Origin: an uncultured Selenomonadales bacterium
Lineage (GTDB): Bacteria; Bacillota; Negativicutes; Selenomonadales; Selenomonadaceae
Assembly: GCA_946183785.1 (NCBI GenBank)
Contig: CAMHCS010000018.1
Span: forward strand, 1-51,848
Direction of reading: 5' to 3'
DNA length: 51,848 bases
Below are positions 25,498 through 34,846 of this stretch, piece after piece (positions within the stretch are counted from its first letter, which is position 1; each line of letters begins with the position of its first letter). Made by a program: the position numbers and the translations under genes. Below the pieces are notes generated by a model that did no database searches, was not told the origin of the DNA, and worked only from the letters and a program-made list of their open reading frames with translations.

Positions 25498-27015
25498 GTG
25501 GGAAACGAGCAGCAGAAGAAGGGCGGGCAGCCCGCGCCTCGCGTCGAAGATATCAACGAGATGATGCAGATTCGGCGCGATAAGCTGAAGACTTTTGCGG
25601 ATATGGGCGTCGCGCCGTTCGGGCATCGTTATGAAGTAAACTGTCACGCGCAGGATATCCGCGACCGCTTCGACGAGCTGGAGGGAGAAGAGGACGGCCC
25701 GAAGGTTCGCCTCGCAGGACGACTGATGGCAAAGCGCGGCCACGGCAAGGCGAGCTTCGCCGAGCTGATGGATATGTCGGGCCGCATGCAGATTTATTTC
25801 AAGTACGACGTGCTTGGCGAAGAAAAATACGCGCAGTTCCGCCTGCTGGATATCGGCGACATCATCGGCGTCGAGGGCCGTGTGTTCAAGACCCAGCGCG
25901 GTGAAATCACGGTCATCGTGCTCGATTTTGAGCTGCTGTCGAAATCCCTGCGCCCGCTGCCGGAGAAATTCCACGGGCTCAAGGACGTGGAGCTTCGATA
26001 TCGCCAACGGTATCTTGACCTGATTGTGAATCCCGAGGTGCTGGACACTTTCGTCAAGCGCACGAACATTATTCGGGCGATTCGCCGCTATCTCGACGAG
26101 CGCGATTTCCTCGAGGTTGAGACGCCGGTGCTTTCGACGATCGCGGGCGGCGCGGCGGCGCGTCCGTTCATTACCCATCATAACGCCCTCGATATGGATA
26201 TGTATCTTCGTATCGCGACGGAACTTTCACTGAAGCGGCTCGTCGTCGGCGGCATGGAGCGCGTCTATGAGCTGGGCCGCGTGTTCCGCAACGAAGGGAT
26301 TGACGTCCGGCACAATCCGGAGTTCACTTCGATTGAGATATATCAGGCTTATGCCGATTACCGCGACCTGATGGACATCACCGAGGGCATCGTCCGCGAG
26401 GCGGCAAAAACGGTGCTCGGCACGGAGAAGTTCACCTATCAGGGCGTGGAGATCGATCTTGCCAACGTGCGCCGTATCAGCATGAACGACGCTGTGAAGG
26501 AAGCGACGGGCAAAGATTTCCTCGCGGCGAAGGACGTCGCCGAGGCGCGGGCGATGGCGGATGAGATCGGCGTGCCCTACGAGGCGCGTCACGGTATTGG
26601 CGGCATTTTGAACGCGGCCTTCGAGGAAAAGGTCGAGGCTTCTCTGATGCAGCCGACTTTCATCACCGGGCATCCGACGGAGATTTCGCCGCTGGCGAAG
26701 CGCAATCCCGAGAATCCGATGATCACCGACCGTTTCGAGTTCTTCATTTACGGCCGGGAGCTGGCCAACGGCTTCACCGAGCTGAACGATCCCATCGACC
26801 AGCGGGAGCGGTTCGTCGAGCAGATGAAGCAGAGAGAAGCGGGCGACGACGAGGCGCATATGATGGACGAGGATTTTGTCACGGCGCTGGAATACGGCCT
26901 GCCGCCGACGGGCGGCCTCGGCATCGGCGTCGACCGTCTCGTCATGCTCCTGACGGACAGCCCGTCGATTCGCGATGTACTGCTGTTCCCGACGATGAAG
27001 GTGCTGGAAAAATAG
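25498..27015 (+). CDS. lysS: Lysyl-tRNA synthetase (class II)
   Basis: 505 residues, GTG start with AAGGAG eight bases before. The N-terminal OB-fold anticodon-binding domain spans about 60-170 ([20 protein letters not shown]). Class II motif 1 is in the [20 protein letters not shown] region, motif 2 in [17 protein letters not shown], and motif 3 in [18 protein letters not shown]. It charges tRNA-Lys in the cytoplasm. No T-box is present upstream, so it appears constitutively expressed with greA. A terminator follows. Confidence 0.97.
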   Translation: MGNEQQKKGGQPAPRVEDINEMMQIRRDKLKTFADMGVAPFGHRYEVNCHAQDIRDRFDELEGEEDGPKVRLAGRLMAKRGHGKASFAELMDMSGRMQIYFKYDVLGEEKYAQFRLLDIGDIIGVEGRVFKTQRGEITVIVLDFELLSKSLRPLPEKFHGLKDVELRYRQRYLDLIVNPEVLDTFVKRTNIIRAIRRYLDERDFLEVETPVLSTIAGGAAARPFITHHNALDMDMYLRIATELSLKRLVVGGMERVYELGRVFRNEGIDVRHNPEFTSIEIYQAYADYRDLMDITEGIVREAAKTVLGTEKFTYQGVEIDLANVRRISMNDAVKEATGKDFLAAKDVAEARAMADEIGVPYEARHGIGGILNAAFEEKVEASLMQPTFITGHPTEISPLAKRNPENPMITDRFEFFIYGRELANGFTELNDPIDQRERFVEQMKQREAGDDEAHMMDEDFVTALEYGLPPTGGLGIGVDRLVMLLTDSPSIRDVLLFPTMKVLEK

Positions 27016-27027
27016 GGAAACAACGAG

Positions 27028-27063
27028 ACCCCATCGGGCGCGATTATCCGATGGGGTTCTTTT
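27028..27063 (+). terminator. Intrinsic terminator of greA-lysS
   Basis: ACCCCATCGG at 27028-27037 pairs perfectly with CCGATGGGGT at 27048-27057, followed by TCTTTT. Confidence 0.88.
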
Positions 27064-27094
27064 ATGAAACGAATGTGCTTTTATGCGAATACGT

Positions 27095-27123
27095 TTGCCT
27101 TTTTTCGTTATCCGTAATAAAAT
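27095..27123 (+). promoter_or_regulatory. Promoter of pheST-zapA
   Basis: TTGCCT at 27095-27100 and TAAAAT at 27118-27123 are separated by 17 bases. The leader of about 50 bases has no room for a T-box. Confidence 0.65.
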
Positions 27124-27179
27124 AAGACGATATGTGAAAAATCCGGGAGACGATTTCGTTTCCTTTGCAGGAGGCAGTT

Positions 27180-28211
27180 ATGGAGGAAAAGATTGCACGA
27201 TTGAAGCAGGTTGCGGAGGAGAAAATCCGACAGCACGCGGATACGCTTTCCGCGCTGAACGACGTCCGCGTGGAGTTTTTAGGCAAGAAGGGCGAGTTCA
27301 CGACGCTTCTGCGCGGGCTGAAAGAACTGGCGCAGGAGGAGCGGCCCCGCATCGGACAGATCGTCAACGAGGCGCGGGGGCAGATCGAGGCTCTCCTGGA
27401 GAAAAAGAGGGAGGAGCTTCGCGTCCGCGACCTTGAGGAAAAGCTTGCGAACGAAAAGCTCGACGTGACGCTGCCGGGCCGTCATAAATGGCGCGGCCAT
27501 CTGCATCCGTTGACGCTGACGCTGGACCGCATCAAGGCGATCTTCATGGATATGGGCTTCACCGTCGAGGAGGGGCCGGAGATCGAGCGCGACTATTTCA
27601 ATTTCGAGGCGCTGAATCTGCCGAAGGATCATCCGGCGCGTGATATGCAGGATTCCTTCTACATCACAGAGGAAATCCTTATGCGCACCCAGACGTCGCC
27701 GGTGCAGGCGCGCACGATGCAGGCCCACGAGCCGAACACGCCGATTCGCATGATCGCGCCTGGACGCGTCTATCGCCGCGACGATTATGACGCGACCCAT
27801 TCGCCGATGTTTACGCAGGTCGAGGGGCTTGTGATCGATAAGGGGATTCGCCTCTCCGACCTGAAAGGGACGCTGGAGCTGTTCCTGCACCGCATTTTTA
27901 ATGAAAATATCGGCGTGCGGTTCCGCCCAAGCTTTTTCCCGTTTACGGAGCCCAGCGCGGAGGTCGATATCTCCTGCGTGATGTGTCACGGCAAAGGCTG
28001 CCGCGTCTGTAAGGGTACGGGTTGGCTCGAAATCCTCGGCGCGGGTATGGTACATCCGCATGTCCTTGAAATGAGCGGCTACGACCCGAAACAGGTTACG
28101 GGCTTCGCCTTCGGTCTCGGCGTCGAGCGCATCGCGATGCTGTCTTACGGCATTGACGATTTGCGCCTGTTCTACGACAACGATCTGCGCTTCTTGCGCC
28201 AGTTTGAATAA
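27180..28211 (+). CDS. pheS: Phenylalanyl-tRNA synthetase alpha subunit
   Basis: 343 residues from the ATG at 27180, directly after AGGAGG; an upstream in-frame TTG is not needed. The N-terminal coiled coil (about 1-85) is followed by the catalytic class II core: [51 protein letters not shown] and [15 protein letters not shown]. The C-terminal motif 3 is [14 protein letters not shown] zinc-finger-like insert, [12 protein letters not shown], sits before [10 protein letters not shown], as in many Firmicutes PheS. It works as an alpha2-beta2 tetramer with PheT, encoded 12 bases downstream. Confidence 0.97.
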   Translation: MEEKIARLKQVAEEKIRQHADTLSALNDVRVEFLGKKGEFTTLLRGLKELAQEERPRIGQIVNEARGQIEALLEKKREELRVRDLEEKLANEKLDVTLPGRHKWRGHLHPLTLTLDRIKAIFMDMGFTVEEGPEIERDYFNFEALNLPKDHPARDMQDSFYITEEILMRTQTSPVQARTMQAHEPNTPIRMIAPGRVYRRDDYDATHSPMFTQVEGLVIDKGIRLSDLKGTLELFLHRIFNENIGVRFRPSFFPFTEPSAEVDISCVMCHGKGCRVCKGTGWLEILGAGMVHPHVLEMSGYDPKQVTGFAFGLGVERIAMLSYGIDDLRLFYDNDLRFLRQFE

Positions 28212-28223
28212 GGAGAAAAATAT

Positions 28224-30659
28224 ATGCAGGTATCGATCAAATGGCTGAAGGATTATATTGATTTTGACGAGACGCCGGAGCAGCTTGCCGATCTCCTGAC
28301 GATGGCGGGCGTGCCGGTGGAGAACGTCGTCCGTGCGGACGAAGGACTGGACAAGGTCGTGACGGGAAAGCTCATGGAGGTTGTGCCGCACCAGGATTCC
28401 GACCATTTGCAGATTTGTAAGGTGGACGTGGGAGGAAAGGAGCCGTTGACCATCGTGACCGGCGCGCCGAATGTCAAACAGGGGCAGGTCGTCCCGGTGG
28501 CGTTGGTTGGCGCGCATTTGCCGAACGGTCAAAAAATCTCGAAGGGAAAGATGCGCGGCGTTCCGTCGATGGGCATGCTCTGTTCGGCGGACGAGCTGAA
28601 AATGGAGCTTGCGAACCTGCCGGAAGAGCAGAAAACCGGCATTTACATCCTCCCCGACGATACGCCGGTCGGACAGCCCGCGGCAAAGGCGCTCGGGCTT
28701 GACGACTGCGTTCTGGAATTCGAATTGACGGCGAACCGCGGCGACTGCTTCAGCGTGTTCGGCATCGTGCGGGAGATCGCCGTGCTGACGGGGAAGAAAC
28801 CGCATTGGCCGGAGATCGCCGCAAAAGAGGACGATGGAGCGACGGCGGAGGCCATGGTGAAAATCGCCATCGACGCGCCGGATCTCTGCTCGCGTTTTTC
28901 CGCCCGGGTGCTGAAAAACGTAAAAATCGGGCCGTCTCCCGAGTGGATGCAGAAGCGGCTGGAGGGCGCGGGCATTCGTTCCATCAACAACGTAGTCGAC
29001 GTGACGAACTTTGTGATGGTGGAGCTTGGCCAGCCGATGCACGCTTATGACTACGATGAGGTCAAAGGTCATTCGCTGACGGCGCGCCGCGCAGAGGCGG
29101 GCGAAAACGTCCACACCCTCGACGATTCCTCGCGTCTTGCGAAAGGCGGCGAGCTGGTGATTGCAGACGCGGAAAAGCCGGCGGGCCTCGCGGGCGTCAT
29201 GGGCGGCCTTGAGACGGAAATCACGGAAAAGACGACGACGGTAGTCCTGGAGGCGGCGTCCTTCAACGGACCGTCGATTCGCCGGACTTCCCGCGCGCTT
29301 GGCCTGCACTCCGAGGCGTCAGGACGTTTCGAGCGCGGCGTGGATGCGACGGGGACGGTGCGCGCTCTCGACCGGGCGGCCCAGCTGCTGCAGGAAATGG
29401 GCGCCTGCACAGTGGCGAAGGGCGTCGTCGACGTCTGCCCTGTGCAAAAGGAGTCCGCAGTCGTCGAGTTTACGGCGACAGAGGTTAACGGGCGGCTCGG
29501 TACGGAGATTTCCGGCGCGAAAATGAAGGAGATTCTTGAAAGTCTCGGCTTCGTCGTCGAGGGCAAGGGCGCGGACGCTTATCGTGCCGTCGTTCCGAGC
29601 TGGCGCGGCGACGTGTCCTGCATGGAGGATATTTCCGAAGAAATCGCCCGAATTTACGGCTTTGACAATATCCCGTCCACGACCCCGCAGGGCGCGGTCA
29701 TGGAGGCGCGGCAGAGCGCAAGGCAGGCGTTCTCAGACAAGATCCGCCGCGTGCTCGCATCCTTCGGCATGGACGAGGCGCGTTCCTTCGCCTTCACCCA
29801 TCCGCAGATGTTCGACAAGCTGAACGTGCCGGAAGACAGCCCGCTTCGCCGGGCGATCCCGATAATGAACCCGCTGACGGACGAGTATCCGCTGGTTCGC
29901 ACGACGCTCCTGACGAATCTCTTTGAGAACGCGGTGCGCAATTTCTCACGCAAGAATGAGGATATCCGCCTCTTTGAGATCGCCCCGGTCTTTTTGCCGA
30001 AAGCGCTGCCGGTGACGGAGCAGCCCGACGAGGTTCTGAAGCTTGCGGGTATTATGACGGGACGGCGGGAGCCGGTAGGGTGGAGTCAAACCGGCGAGCA
30101 GATTGATTTCTATGACGCGAAGGGCGTCGTTGAGCAGCTTTTCGAAGCGTTGGGTATTACGCGCTATACCGTCGAGCCGGGCGAGCATTTCGCGCTGCAC
30201 CCGGGAAAGACGGCAGTGTTCAGGAAGGGAAAGGCCATGCTCGCAGTGGTCGGGGAGGTGCACCCCGCGGTACAGGCAGCCTTCGGCGTTTCGAAAAAGC
30301 TGTACGTCTTTGAAATGGACGTAGCAACGCTGCTTTCGAACGCGGCGAAAGACTTTACGTCCCAGTCGCTCCCGAAATATCCGGGCGTCTCCCGCGACCT
30401 TGCGCTGATCGTTTCCCAGGAGACGAACGCGACGGATGTGGAGCGAACGATCAAGAAGAACGCGGGACCGTATTTCAAGGACGTCGCTCTGTTCGACCTC
30501 TACACGGGCCGGCAGGTCGGCGAAGGGAAGAAGAGCCTCGCCTTTGCGATTCGCTTCCAGTCCGGCGAGAAGACGCTGACGGACGAGGAGGTCGACGCGG
30601 CCGTCGGGAAGATCGTCGAGGCGGCGGGGAAAGAGTTTGGTGCGGAGCTTCGAGAATAA
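28224..30659 (+). CDS. pheT: Phenylalanyl-tRNA synthetase beta subunit
   Basis: 811 residues, full length. It starts with MQVSIKWLKDYIDFDETPEQ, followed by an EMAP-like tRNA-binding domain (about 40-150; VVPHQDSDHLQICKVDVG), the B3/B4 editing region, which hydrolyses mischarged Tyr-tRNA-Phe, the B5 domain, a catalytic-like core with MNPLTDEYPLVRTTLLTNL, and a C-terminal anticodon-binding ferredoxin-fold domain (PKYPGVSRDLALIV, GKKSLAFAIRFQSGEKTLTD). AAGGAG precedes the start. It is followed by zapA in the same operon. Confidence 0.97.
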   Translation: MQVSIKWLKDYIDFDETPEQLADLLTMAGVPVENVVRADEGLDKVVTGKLMEVVPHQDSDHLQICKVDVGGKEPLTIVTGAPNVKQGQVVPVALVGAHLPNGQKISKGKMRGVPSMGMLCSADELKMELANLPEEQKTGIYILPDDTPVGQPAAKALGLDDCVLEFELTANRGDCFSVFGIVREIAVLTGKKPHWPEIAAKEDDGATAEAMVKIAIDAPDLCSRFSARVLKNVKIGPSPEWMQKRLEGAGIRSINNVVDVTNFVMVELGQPMHAYDYDEVKGHSLTARRAEAGENVHTLDDSSRLAKGGELVIADAEKPAGLAGVMGGLETEITEKTTTVVLEAASFNGPSIRRTSRALGLHSEASGRFERGVDATGTVRALDRAAQLLQEMGACTVAKGVVDVCPVQKESAVVEFTATEVNGRLGTEISGAKMKEILESLGFVVEGKGADAYRAVVPSWRGDVSCMEDISEEIARIYGFDNIPSTTPQGAVMEARQSARQAFSDKIRRVLASFGMDEARSFAFTHPQMFDKLNVPEDSPLRRAIPIMNPLTDEYPLVRTTLLTNLFENAVRNFSRKNEDIRLFEIAPVFLPKALPVTEQPDEVLKLAGIMTGRREPVGWSQTGEQIDFYDAKGVVEQLFEALGITRYTVEPGEHFALHPGKTAVFRKGKAMLAVVGEVHPAVQAAFGVSKKLYVFEMDVATLLSNAAKDFTSQSLPKYPGVSRDLALIVSQETNATDVERTIKKNAGPYFKDVALFDLYTGRQVGEGKKSLAFAIRFQSGEKTLTDEEVDAAVGKIVEAAGKEFGAELRE

Positions 30660-30671
30660 GGAGCGGTGAAT

Positions 30672-30917
30672 ATGGAGCAGAAAGTTGTCGTCGAGGTTTT
30701 CGGCGAGAAATTTTCTCTGAAAACGGATCAGGACCCCGAGTATCTGCAGAAGCTGGCCGCCCTCGTCGACAAGGAAATGCGGGCGGTGTCGCGACAGGTG
30801 AACAATCTTCCGCCGGTGCGTGTGGGAGTCCTTGCCGCGCTTAAAATTGCCGACGAATATTTCCAGATCAGGAAGGATTTCGAGGAAATGGCGGACCTGG
30901 TGCGGAAAAACAAATAA
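30672..30917 (+). CDS. zapA: Cell division protein ZapA
   Basis: 81 residues from the ATG at 30672, eight bases after AAGGAG; the GTG six bases earlier is too close to the site. VVVEVFGEKFSLKTDQDPEYLQKLAALVDKE is typical of the ZapA globular head, and the remaining half is a coiled coil (VGVLAALKIADEYFQIRKDFEEM). ZapA tetramers crosslink FtsZ filaments at midcell. Genes after pheT are often zapA in Firmicutes, supporting the call. Confidence 0.9.
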   Translation: MEQKVVVEVFGEKFSLKTDQDPEYLQKLAALVDKEMRAVSRQVNNLPPVRVGVLAALKIADEYFQIRKDFEEMADLVRKNK

Positions 30918-30948
30918 GAATGCTTATCTATTCTGTATGAACGAGACG

Positions 30949-30977
30949 TTGCCGAGCGATGGAATTCATGGTATAGT
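30949..30977 (+). promoter_or_regulatory. Promoter of the DUF47-pit operon
   Basis: TTGCCG at 30949-30954 and TATAGT at 30972-30977 are separated by 17 bases. Confidence 0.65.
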
Positions 30978-31028
30978 GTAGTTGGTTTCGTTTTGTATAC
31001 AATCGTGAGAATCGTGCGGGGGGATCGC

Positions 31029-31655
31029 ATGTTCAATTTTCAACGCAAAAATACCGAGTTCTTCGATCACTTCGTCGAGAGCGCCAAATGCTTTTACCGG
31101 GGCGCGCTGTTGCTCGACGAGGTCATGCTGGACTATACGCAGGCGGCGGACAAGATGAAGGCGATCATTGACCTGGAGCATGAGGCGGACGCCATCAACG
31201 ACCAGATTATAGACGAGTTGAACCAGACCTTCATCACGCCCATCGACCGCGAGGACATCTTCGCGCTGGCGAACGGCCTTGACGACGGCGTCGACTTTCT
31301 GCAGACGACGCTCCAGCGTCTCGTCATTTATCGGACGGGGCAGGCGAAGGCGGGCGTCGTTTCGATGACGAAGCTGCTCCTGGAGTCGACGGAGGAAATC
31401 ATCAGATCCTTCGAACTACTGAAGGACATTAAGAAAAACCGGGAGCTTATCTTGGAGTCCACCCATAAGATCGGAAAGCTCGAAAGCGAGGGAGACCGCG
31501 TTTATCGGCAGGAAATTGCGTTCCTGTTCGACAACGTGCGCGACCCCATCGAACTGATCAAGTGGAAGGATATATTGGAAAATCTGGAGGACACGCTCGA
31601 TCATTGCGAGGATGTTTCGGATATGATTCGCGGCGTGGTCATGAAATATGCCTGA
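31029..31655 (+). CDS. DUF47 (PhoU-like) accessory protein of phosphate transport
   Basis: 208 residues from the ATG at 31029, preceded by GGGGGG; a longer frame to 30993 lacks a site. It is all-helical in appearance: RKNTEFFDHFVESAKCFYRGA, a metal-binding-type helix with LEHEADAINDQIIDEL, and TPIDREDIFALANGLDDGVDF, which is the family signature. DUF47 proteins regulate or assist PiT phosphate transporters, and the gene overlaps pit by eight bases, the standard arrangement. Confidence 0.93.
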   Translation: MFNFQRKNTEFFDHFVESAKCFYRGALLLDEVMLDYTQAADKMKAIIDLEHEADAINDQIIDELNQTFITPIDREDIFALANGLDDGVDFLQTTLQRLVIYRTGQAKAGVVSMTKLLLESTEEIIRSFELLKDIKKNRELILESTHKIGKLESEGDRVYRQEIAFLFDNVRDPIELIKWKDILENLEDTLDHCEDVSDMIRGVVMKYA

Positions 31656-32643
31656 GCTTCAGTATATGATTTTTACGGTCATCGGGCTCGCGTTGGTGTT
31701 CGATTTCATCAACGGCTTTCACGACACGGCGAACGCGATCGCGACCTCGGTCTCGACCCGGGCCATCGCGCCGAGAAACGCGATCCTGATGGCTGCGGTG
31801 CTGAACTTCCTCGGCGCCATGTATTCGACGGGCGTCGCGAAGACCATCGGCAGCGACATCGTCAGTTCCGCTATGCATGTCGACGAGCACGTTCTGATCG
31901 CGGCGCTGGTCAGCGCCGTTTTCTGGAATCTATTTACCTGGAAGCTGGCGCTTCCGTCCAGCTCCTCCCATGCGATGGTGGGCGGCGTCATCGGCGCGGT
32001 GCTGGTCTCCACGGGCGTCGTGGGGCTGAACCTCGTCGGCATCGGGAAAATCATTCTTTCCTTGATTCTGTCCCCTCTGGTCGCAATCATCACCGGCTAT
32101 TTCGTGATGCATCTTTTGTATCTGCTGTTCGGGAAATGTACGCCCTATGTCGTAAACGGCCGGTTCAAGAAAATGCAGATCGTCTCTGCTGCGATGATGG
32201 CGTTTTCCCACGGCTCGAACGATGCGCAGAAGTCGATGGGCATCATCACGCTGGCACTTTTGTCGGGCGGCTACATCAGCGAGTTCGAGGTGCCGACAAT
32301 CGTAAAGATTTTGGCGGCGACGGCTATGGCTTTCGGTACGGCCATGGGCGGCTGGAGCATTATCAAGACGATCGGCGGAAAGATTTTCAAGCTGGAGCCG
32401 ATCAGCGGCTTCGCGGCCGATCTCAATTCGTCCATCGTCATTTTTTCGGCGACGATACTTCATCTTCCGGTCAGCACCACGCATGTCGTGTCCGGCTCGA
32501 TCATGGGCGTCGGCACGGCGAAACGGATTCGCGCGGTGCGCTGGGGCGTCGCGCAGCAAATGCTCGCGGCGTGGGTGTTTACGATACCCTGTACGGCATT
32601 GATCGGTTCGTTGATATATCAGATTGCGCTTTGGATTTTTTGA
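31648..32643 (+). CDS. pit: PiT-family inorganic phosphate transporter
   Basis: 331 residues with about ten membrane helices. The duplicated PiT signatures are visible: DFINGFHDTANAIATSVSTRAI near the N-terminus and FSHGSNDAQKSMGIITLAL in the second half, together with SSSHAMVGGVIGAVL and LPVSTTHVVSGSIMGVG. It imports phosphate (often with a metal ion) using the proton or sodium gradient. Translationally coupled to the DUF47 gene. No clear terminator follows; a T-rich stretch lies at 32680-32695. Confidence 0.95.
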   Translation: MPELQYMIFTVIGLALVFDFINGFHDTANAIATSVSTRAIAPRNAILMAAVLNFLGAMYSTGVAKTIGSDIVSSAMHVDEHVLIAALVSAVFWNLFTWKLALPSSSSHAMVGGVIGAVLVSTGVVGLNLVGIGKIILSLILSPLVAIITGYFVMHLLYLLFGKCTPYVVNGRFKKMQIVSAAMMAFSHGSNDAQKSMGIITLALLSGGYISEFEVPTIVKILAATAMAFGTAMGGWSIIKTIGGKIFKLEPISGFAADLNSSIVIFSATILHLPVSTTHVVSGSIMGVGTAKRIRAVRWGVAQQMLAAWVFTIPCTALIGSLIYQIALWIF

Positions 32644-32710
32644 ATGAGGTGATGTTGCTTGGAAGAGCGAAGGCTTTTCTGAGCTTTTTTGTTTTGGGAG
32701 GAATAAGGAT

Positions 32711-34360
32711 ATGAACGAGCGGGAGAAAAAAACGCTGCGGGAGCTTGCGGAAGGACAGGCGGCGGAAAACGATTTGATCGTTGCGGCTCTGGTCGGCGGG
32801 GAACTTCGGGGCTTGGGCGAGACGGTGGACGAACGGGAAAAGCCCGTCTGGGTCGCTCTGTCGAGTCCTGCCGGGGAGCGCATTTATCGCCGCTCGGTAT
32901 TGTTTCTCGTCATCGTCGCCATGCAGGAGCTGTACGGCGTGGCGGATACCGAGCTGATCGTTCGTTCCTCGCTGAACGGCGGGCTTTACTGCGATCTGGA
33001 AGTTCCGGGCGGCGTGACGGACGGAACCATTTCGGCGATTGAAGTGCAAATGCGCGCGATCGTGGCGGAGAATCGAGAGATCGGCCATTGCGTCGTACCG
33101 AAGGAGGAGGCCGTGCGCCTCTTCAAGGAGGCGCGGCAGATTCCGAAGGCGAATCTTCTGAATGCGCTGCCGGAGGAGGAAGTCGTTCTCTGCACCTGCG
33201 GCAAGCATTACGACGATCTTAACGGCGTCATGCTGGACAGGACGGGCGAGCTGGGACATTTCGACGCAGTGCGCCTGGGAAACGGAATCCTGCTCAGAAC
33301 GCCGTGGAACGGCGCAGGGCTTTCGCTGCAGCCGTTGCTGAAGCAGCCGAAATTTGCCCAGACGCTGAAGGAGTCGAAGAAATGGGCGACAATCCTGCAT
33401 TGTGAATACCTGCCTGATTTGAACCGCTGTATCCAGTTCGGGAAGGAGGGGGATTTGATTCGCGTCTCCGAGGCGCTTCATGAGAAAAAGATCGCCGAGA
33501 TCGCCGACAGGATCGCGGCGGGAATCAAAAAAGCCCGGCTGGTGATGATCGCCGGGCCGTCCTCTTCGGGCAAGACCTCTTTCGCCCAGCGGCTCAAAGT
33601 CCAGCTTCGCGTCAACGGACTGGAGCCCGTATCGATTTCTTTGGACGACTATTTCGTGAATCGGGCGGACACGCCGCTGACGCCGGAGGGCGCTTATGAT
33701 TACGAGTCGCTTCGCGCGCTGAACGTCGAGCTTTTCAACGAACATCTCGTCGCGCTGATGCAGGGCAGGGAAGTCGCATTGCCGCGTTACGACTTCGTCA
33801 CCGGCGAGCGGGCGGACGGGGCCGGGCCGCGTCTTTCCATCGCGCCGGAGCAGCCAATCATCGTCGAGGGGATTCACGGGCTCAATGAGGAGATGACCCA
33901 TGCCGTGCCCCGCGGCGAGAAATTCAAGGTGTATGTCAGTGCGCTGACCCAGCTCAACATCGATATGCACAATCGCATCCCGACGACCGACGCGCGCTTC
34001 GTGCGCCGCCTCGTGCGCGATTATCAGTTCCGCGCGTCCAGCGCGCTGAAAACGCTGCGCCAATGGCCGGACGTCAGGAAAGGCGAGGAGAAGAATATTT
34101 TTCCCTTCCAGGAGGACGCGGACGCCGTGTTCAACTCCGCGCTGATCTACGAGTTGGCCGTGCTGAAGAAATACGCGGTGCCGCTGCTCCTGGCGGTGAA
34201 GCCCGGCGAAGACGGATACGCTGAGGCGCGGGGCATTCTGGGCGTCCTCTCGCAGTTCGACAGTATAGACGACGAGAGCGATATACCGAACAATTCAATC
34301 CTGCGCGAGTTCATCGGGAAATCCTGCTTCTTTACGAGCAGCGGCGACTTGAGGGAATAA
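32711..34360 (+). CDS. Uridine kinase-like nucleoside kinase with ThrRS-type N-terminal domains
   Basis: 549 residues, GGGAGG before the ATG. The first 270 residues resemble the TGS/editing-associated N-terminal part of threonyl-tRNA synthetase. The kinase domain starts at about 279 with the P-loop GPSSSGKTSFAQRL, continues with ISLDDYFVNR, and has IIVEGIHGLNE and RIPTTDARFVRRLVRDYQFR as in uridine kinases. This architecture is a recurrent uncharacterised "nucleoside kinase" in Firmicutes; the substrate is not established. It stands alone between pit and the trp leader. Confidence 0.88.
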   Translation: MNEREKKTLRELAEGQAAENDLIVAALVGGELRGLGETVDEREKPVWVALSSPAGERIYRRSVLFLVIVAMQELYGVADTELIVRSSLNGGLYCDLEVPGGVTDGTISAIEVQMRAIVAENREIGHCVVPKEEAVRLFKEARQIPKANLLNALPEEEVVLCTCGKHYDDLNGVMLDRTGELGHFDAVRLGNGILLRTPWNGAGLSLQPLLKQPKFAQTLKESKKWATILHCEYLPDLNRCIQFGKEGDLIRVSEALHEKKIAEIADRIAAGIKKARLVMIAGPSSSGKTSFAQRLKVQLRVNGLEPVSISLDDYFVNRADTPLTPEGAYDYESLRALNVELFNEHLVALMQGREVALPRYDFVTGERADGAGPRLSIAPEQPIIVEGIHGLNEEMTHAVPRGEKFKVYVSALTQLNIDMHNRIPTTDARFVRRLVRDYQFRASSALKTLRQWPDVRKGEEKNIFPFQEDADAVFNSALIYELAVLKKYAVPLLLAVKPGEDGYAEARGILGVLSQFDSIDDESDIPNNSILREFIGKSCFFTSSGDLRE

Positions 34361-34381
34361 GTGTTTTTTTTGAAAAACGTA

Positions 34382-34410
34382 TTGACAACCTATGAAAAGT
34401 CGTTTATGAT
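34382..34410 (+). promoter_or_regulatory. Promoter of the trp operon
   Basis: Perfect TTGACA at 34382-34387 and TATGAT at 34405-34410 with 17-base spacing, immediately upstream of the T-box leader. Confidence 0.88.
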
Positions 34411-34652
34411 AAGCCCATCATAAGATAAAGCGTTGAGCAGAGAGAGTAGCCTTGGTTTGTTCTTCGTACAGCGAGCCGATGACCGGGAAACCGGAGGTGG
34501 GATGGTCGGCCGGAGGCGCAGGGTGAATGGTTCTGCGAGCGTCCTTTGAAAGTGAAGCGTTTCACGAGTAGATGGGAACGGATGCCCCCGTTACAGGGCT
34601 AGGGTATATTACTTTTGTATCCGAAGAGAGGCTTTAGCAGGGTGGCATAACG

Positions 34653-34687
34653 AATCCATTTCGTCCCGGTGACGGAATGGATTTTTC
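34653..34687 (+). terminator. T-box terminator 1
   Basis: AATCCATTTCGTC pairs with GACGGAATGGATT with one mismatch, followed by TTTT. It competes with the antiterminator formed by the first T-box. Confidence 0.85.
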
Positions 34688-34737
34688 TATGGGATCTGCG
34701 GGCTTGAATCAGGGTGGCACCGCGAAAAGGAATTTTT

Positions 34738-34775
34738 CGCCCCGGCGGAGGGAATACTTCCGCCGGGGCGTTTTT
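34738..34775 (+). terminator. T-box terminator 2
   Basis: CGCCCCGGCGGA at 34738-34749 pairs with TCCGCCGGGGCG at 34759-34770, followed by TTTTT. This is a very stable hairpin. Confidence 0.92.
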
Positions 34776-34846
34776 AATCGCAGTTAGAATTATTAATTCT
34801 TACAGCGATTTATGAAACGGCATTTGGTAAAGAAAGGATTAGACGC

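Larger units (their letters stand above)
34420..34775 (+). promoter_or_regulatory. Tryptophan T-box riboswitch with two antiterminator/terminator modules
   Basis: A single stem I (about 34428-34545) contains the specifier loop GAATGGTTC, with UGG (Trp) at 34528-34530. Two T-box motifs follow: AGGGTGGCATAACG at 34639-34652 and the canonical AGGGTGGCACCGCG at 34711-34724. In both, the variable base after TGG is C, which would pair with the G discriminator base of tRNA-Trp. Each motif has its own terminator. Only about 24 bases separate terminator 1 from T-box 2, too few for a second stem I. Uncharged tRNA-Trp is expected to promote readthrough into the trp genes. Confidence 0.92.

Noticed and set aside
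27061..27179. Phenylalanine T-box in front of pheS
   Set aside because: No AGGGTGGNACC motif and only about 50 bases of leader.
27279..29309. Minus-strand 676-residue frame across pheS and pheT
   Set aside because: It spans two certain genes in antisense, with His/Arg-rich low-complexity composition; shadow of biased codon use.
32579..34063. Minus-strand 494-residue frame opposite pit and the nucleoside kinase
   Set aside because: Antisense shadow; no site, no family pattern.
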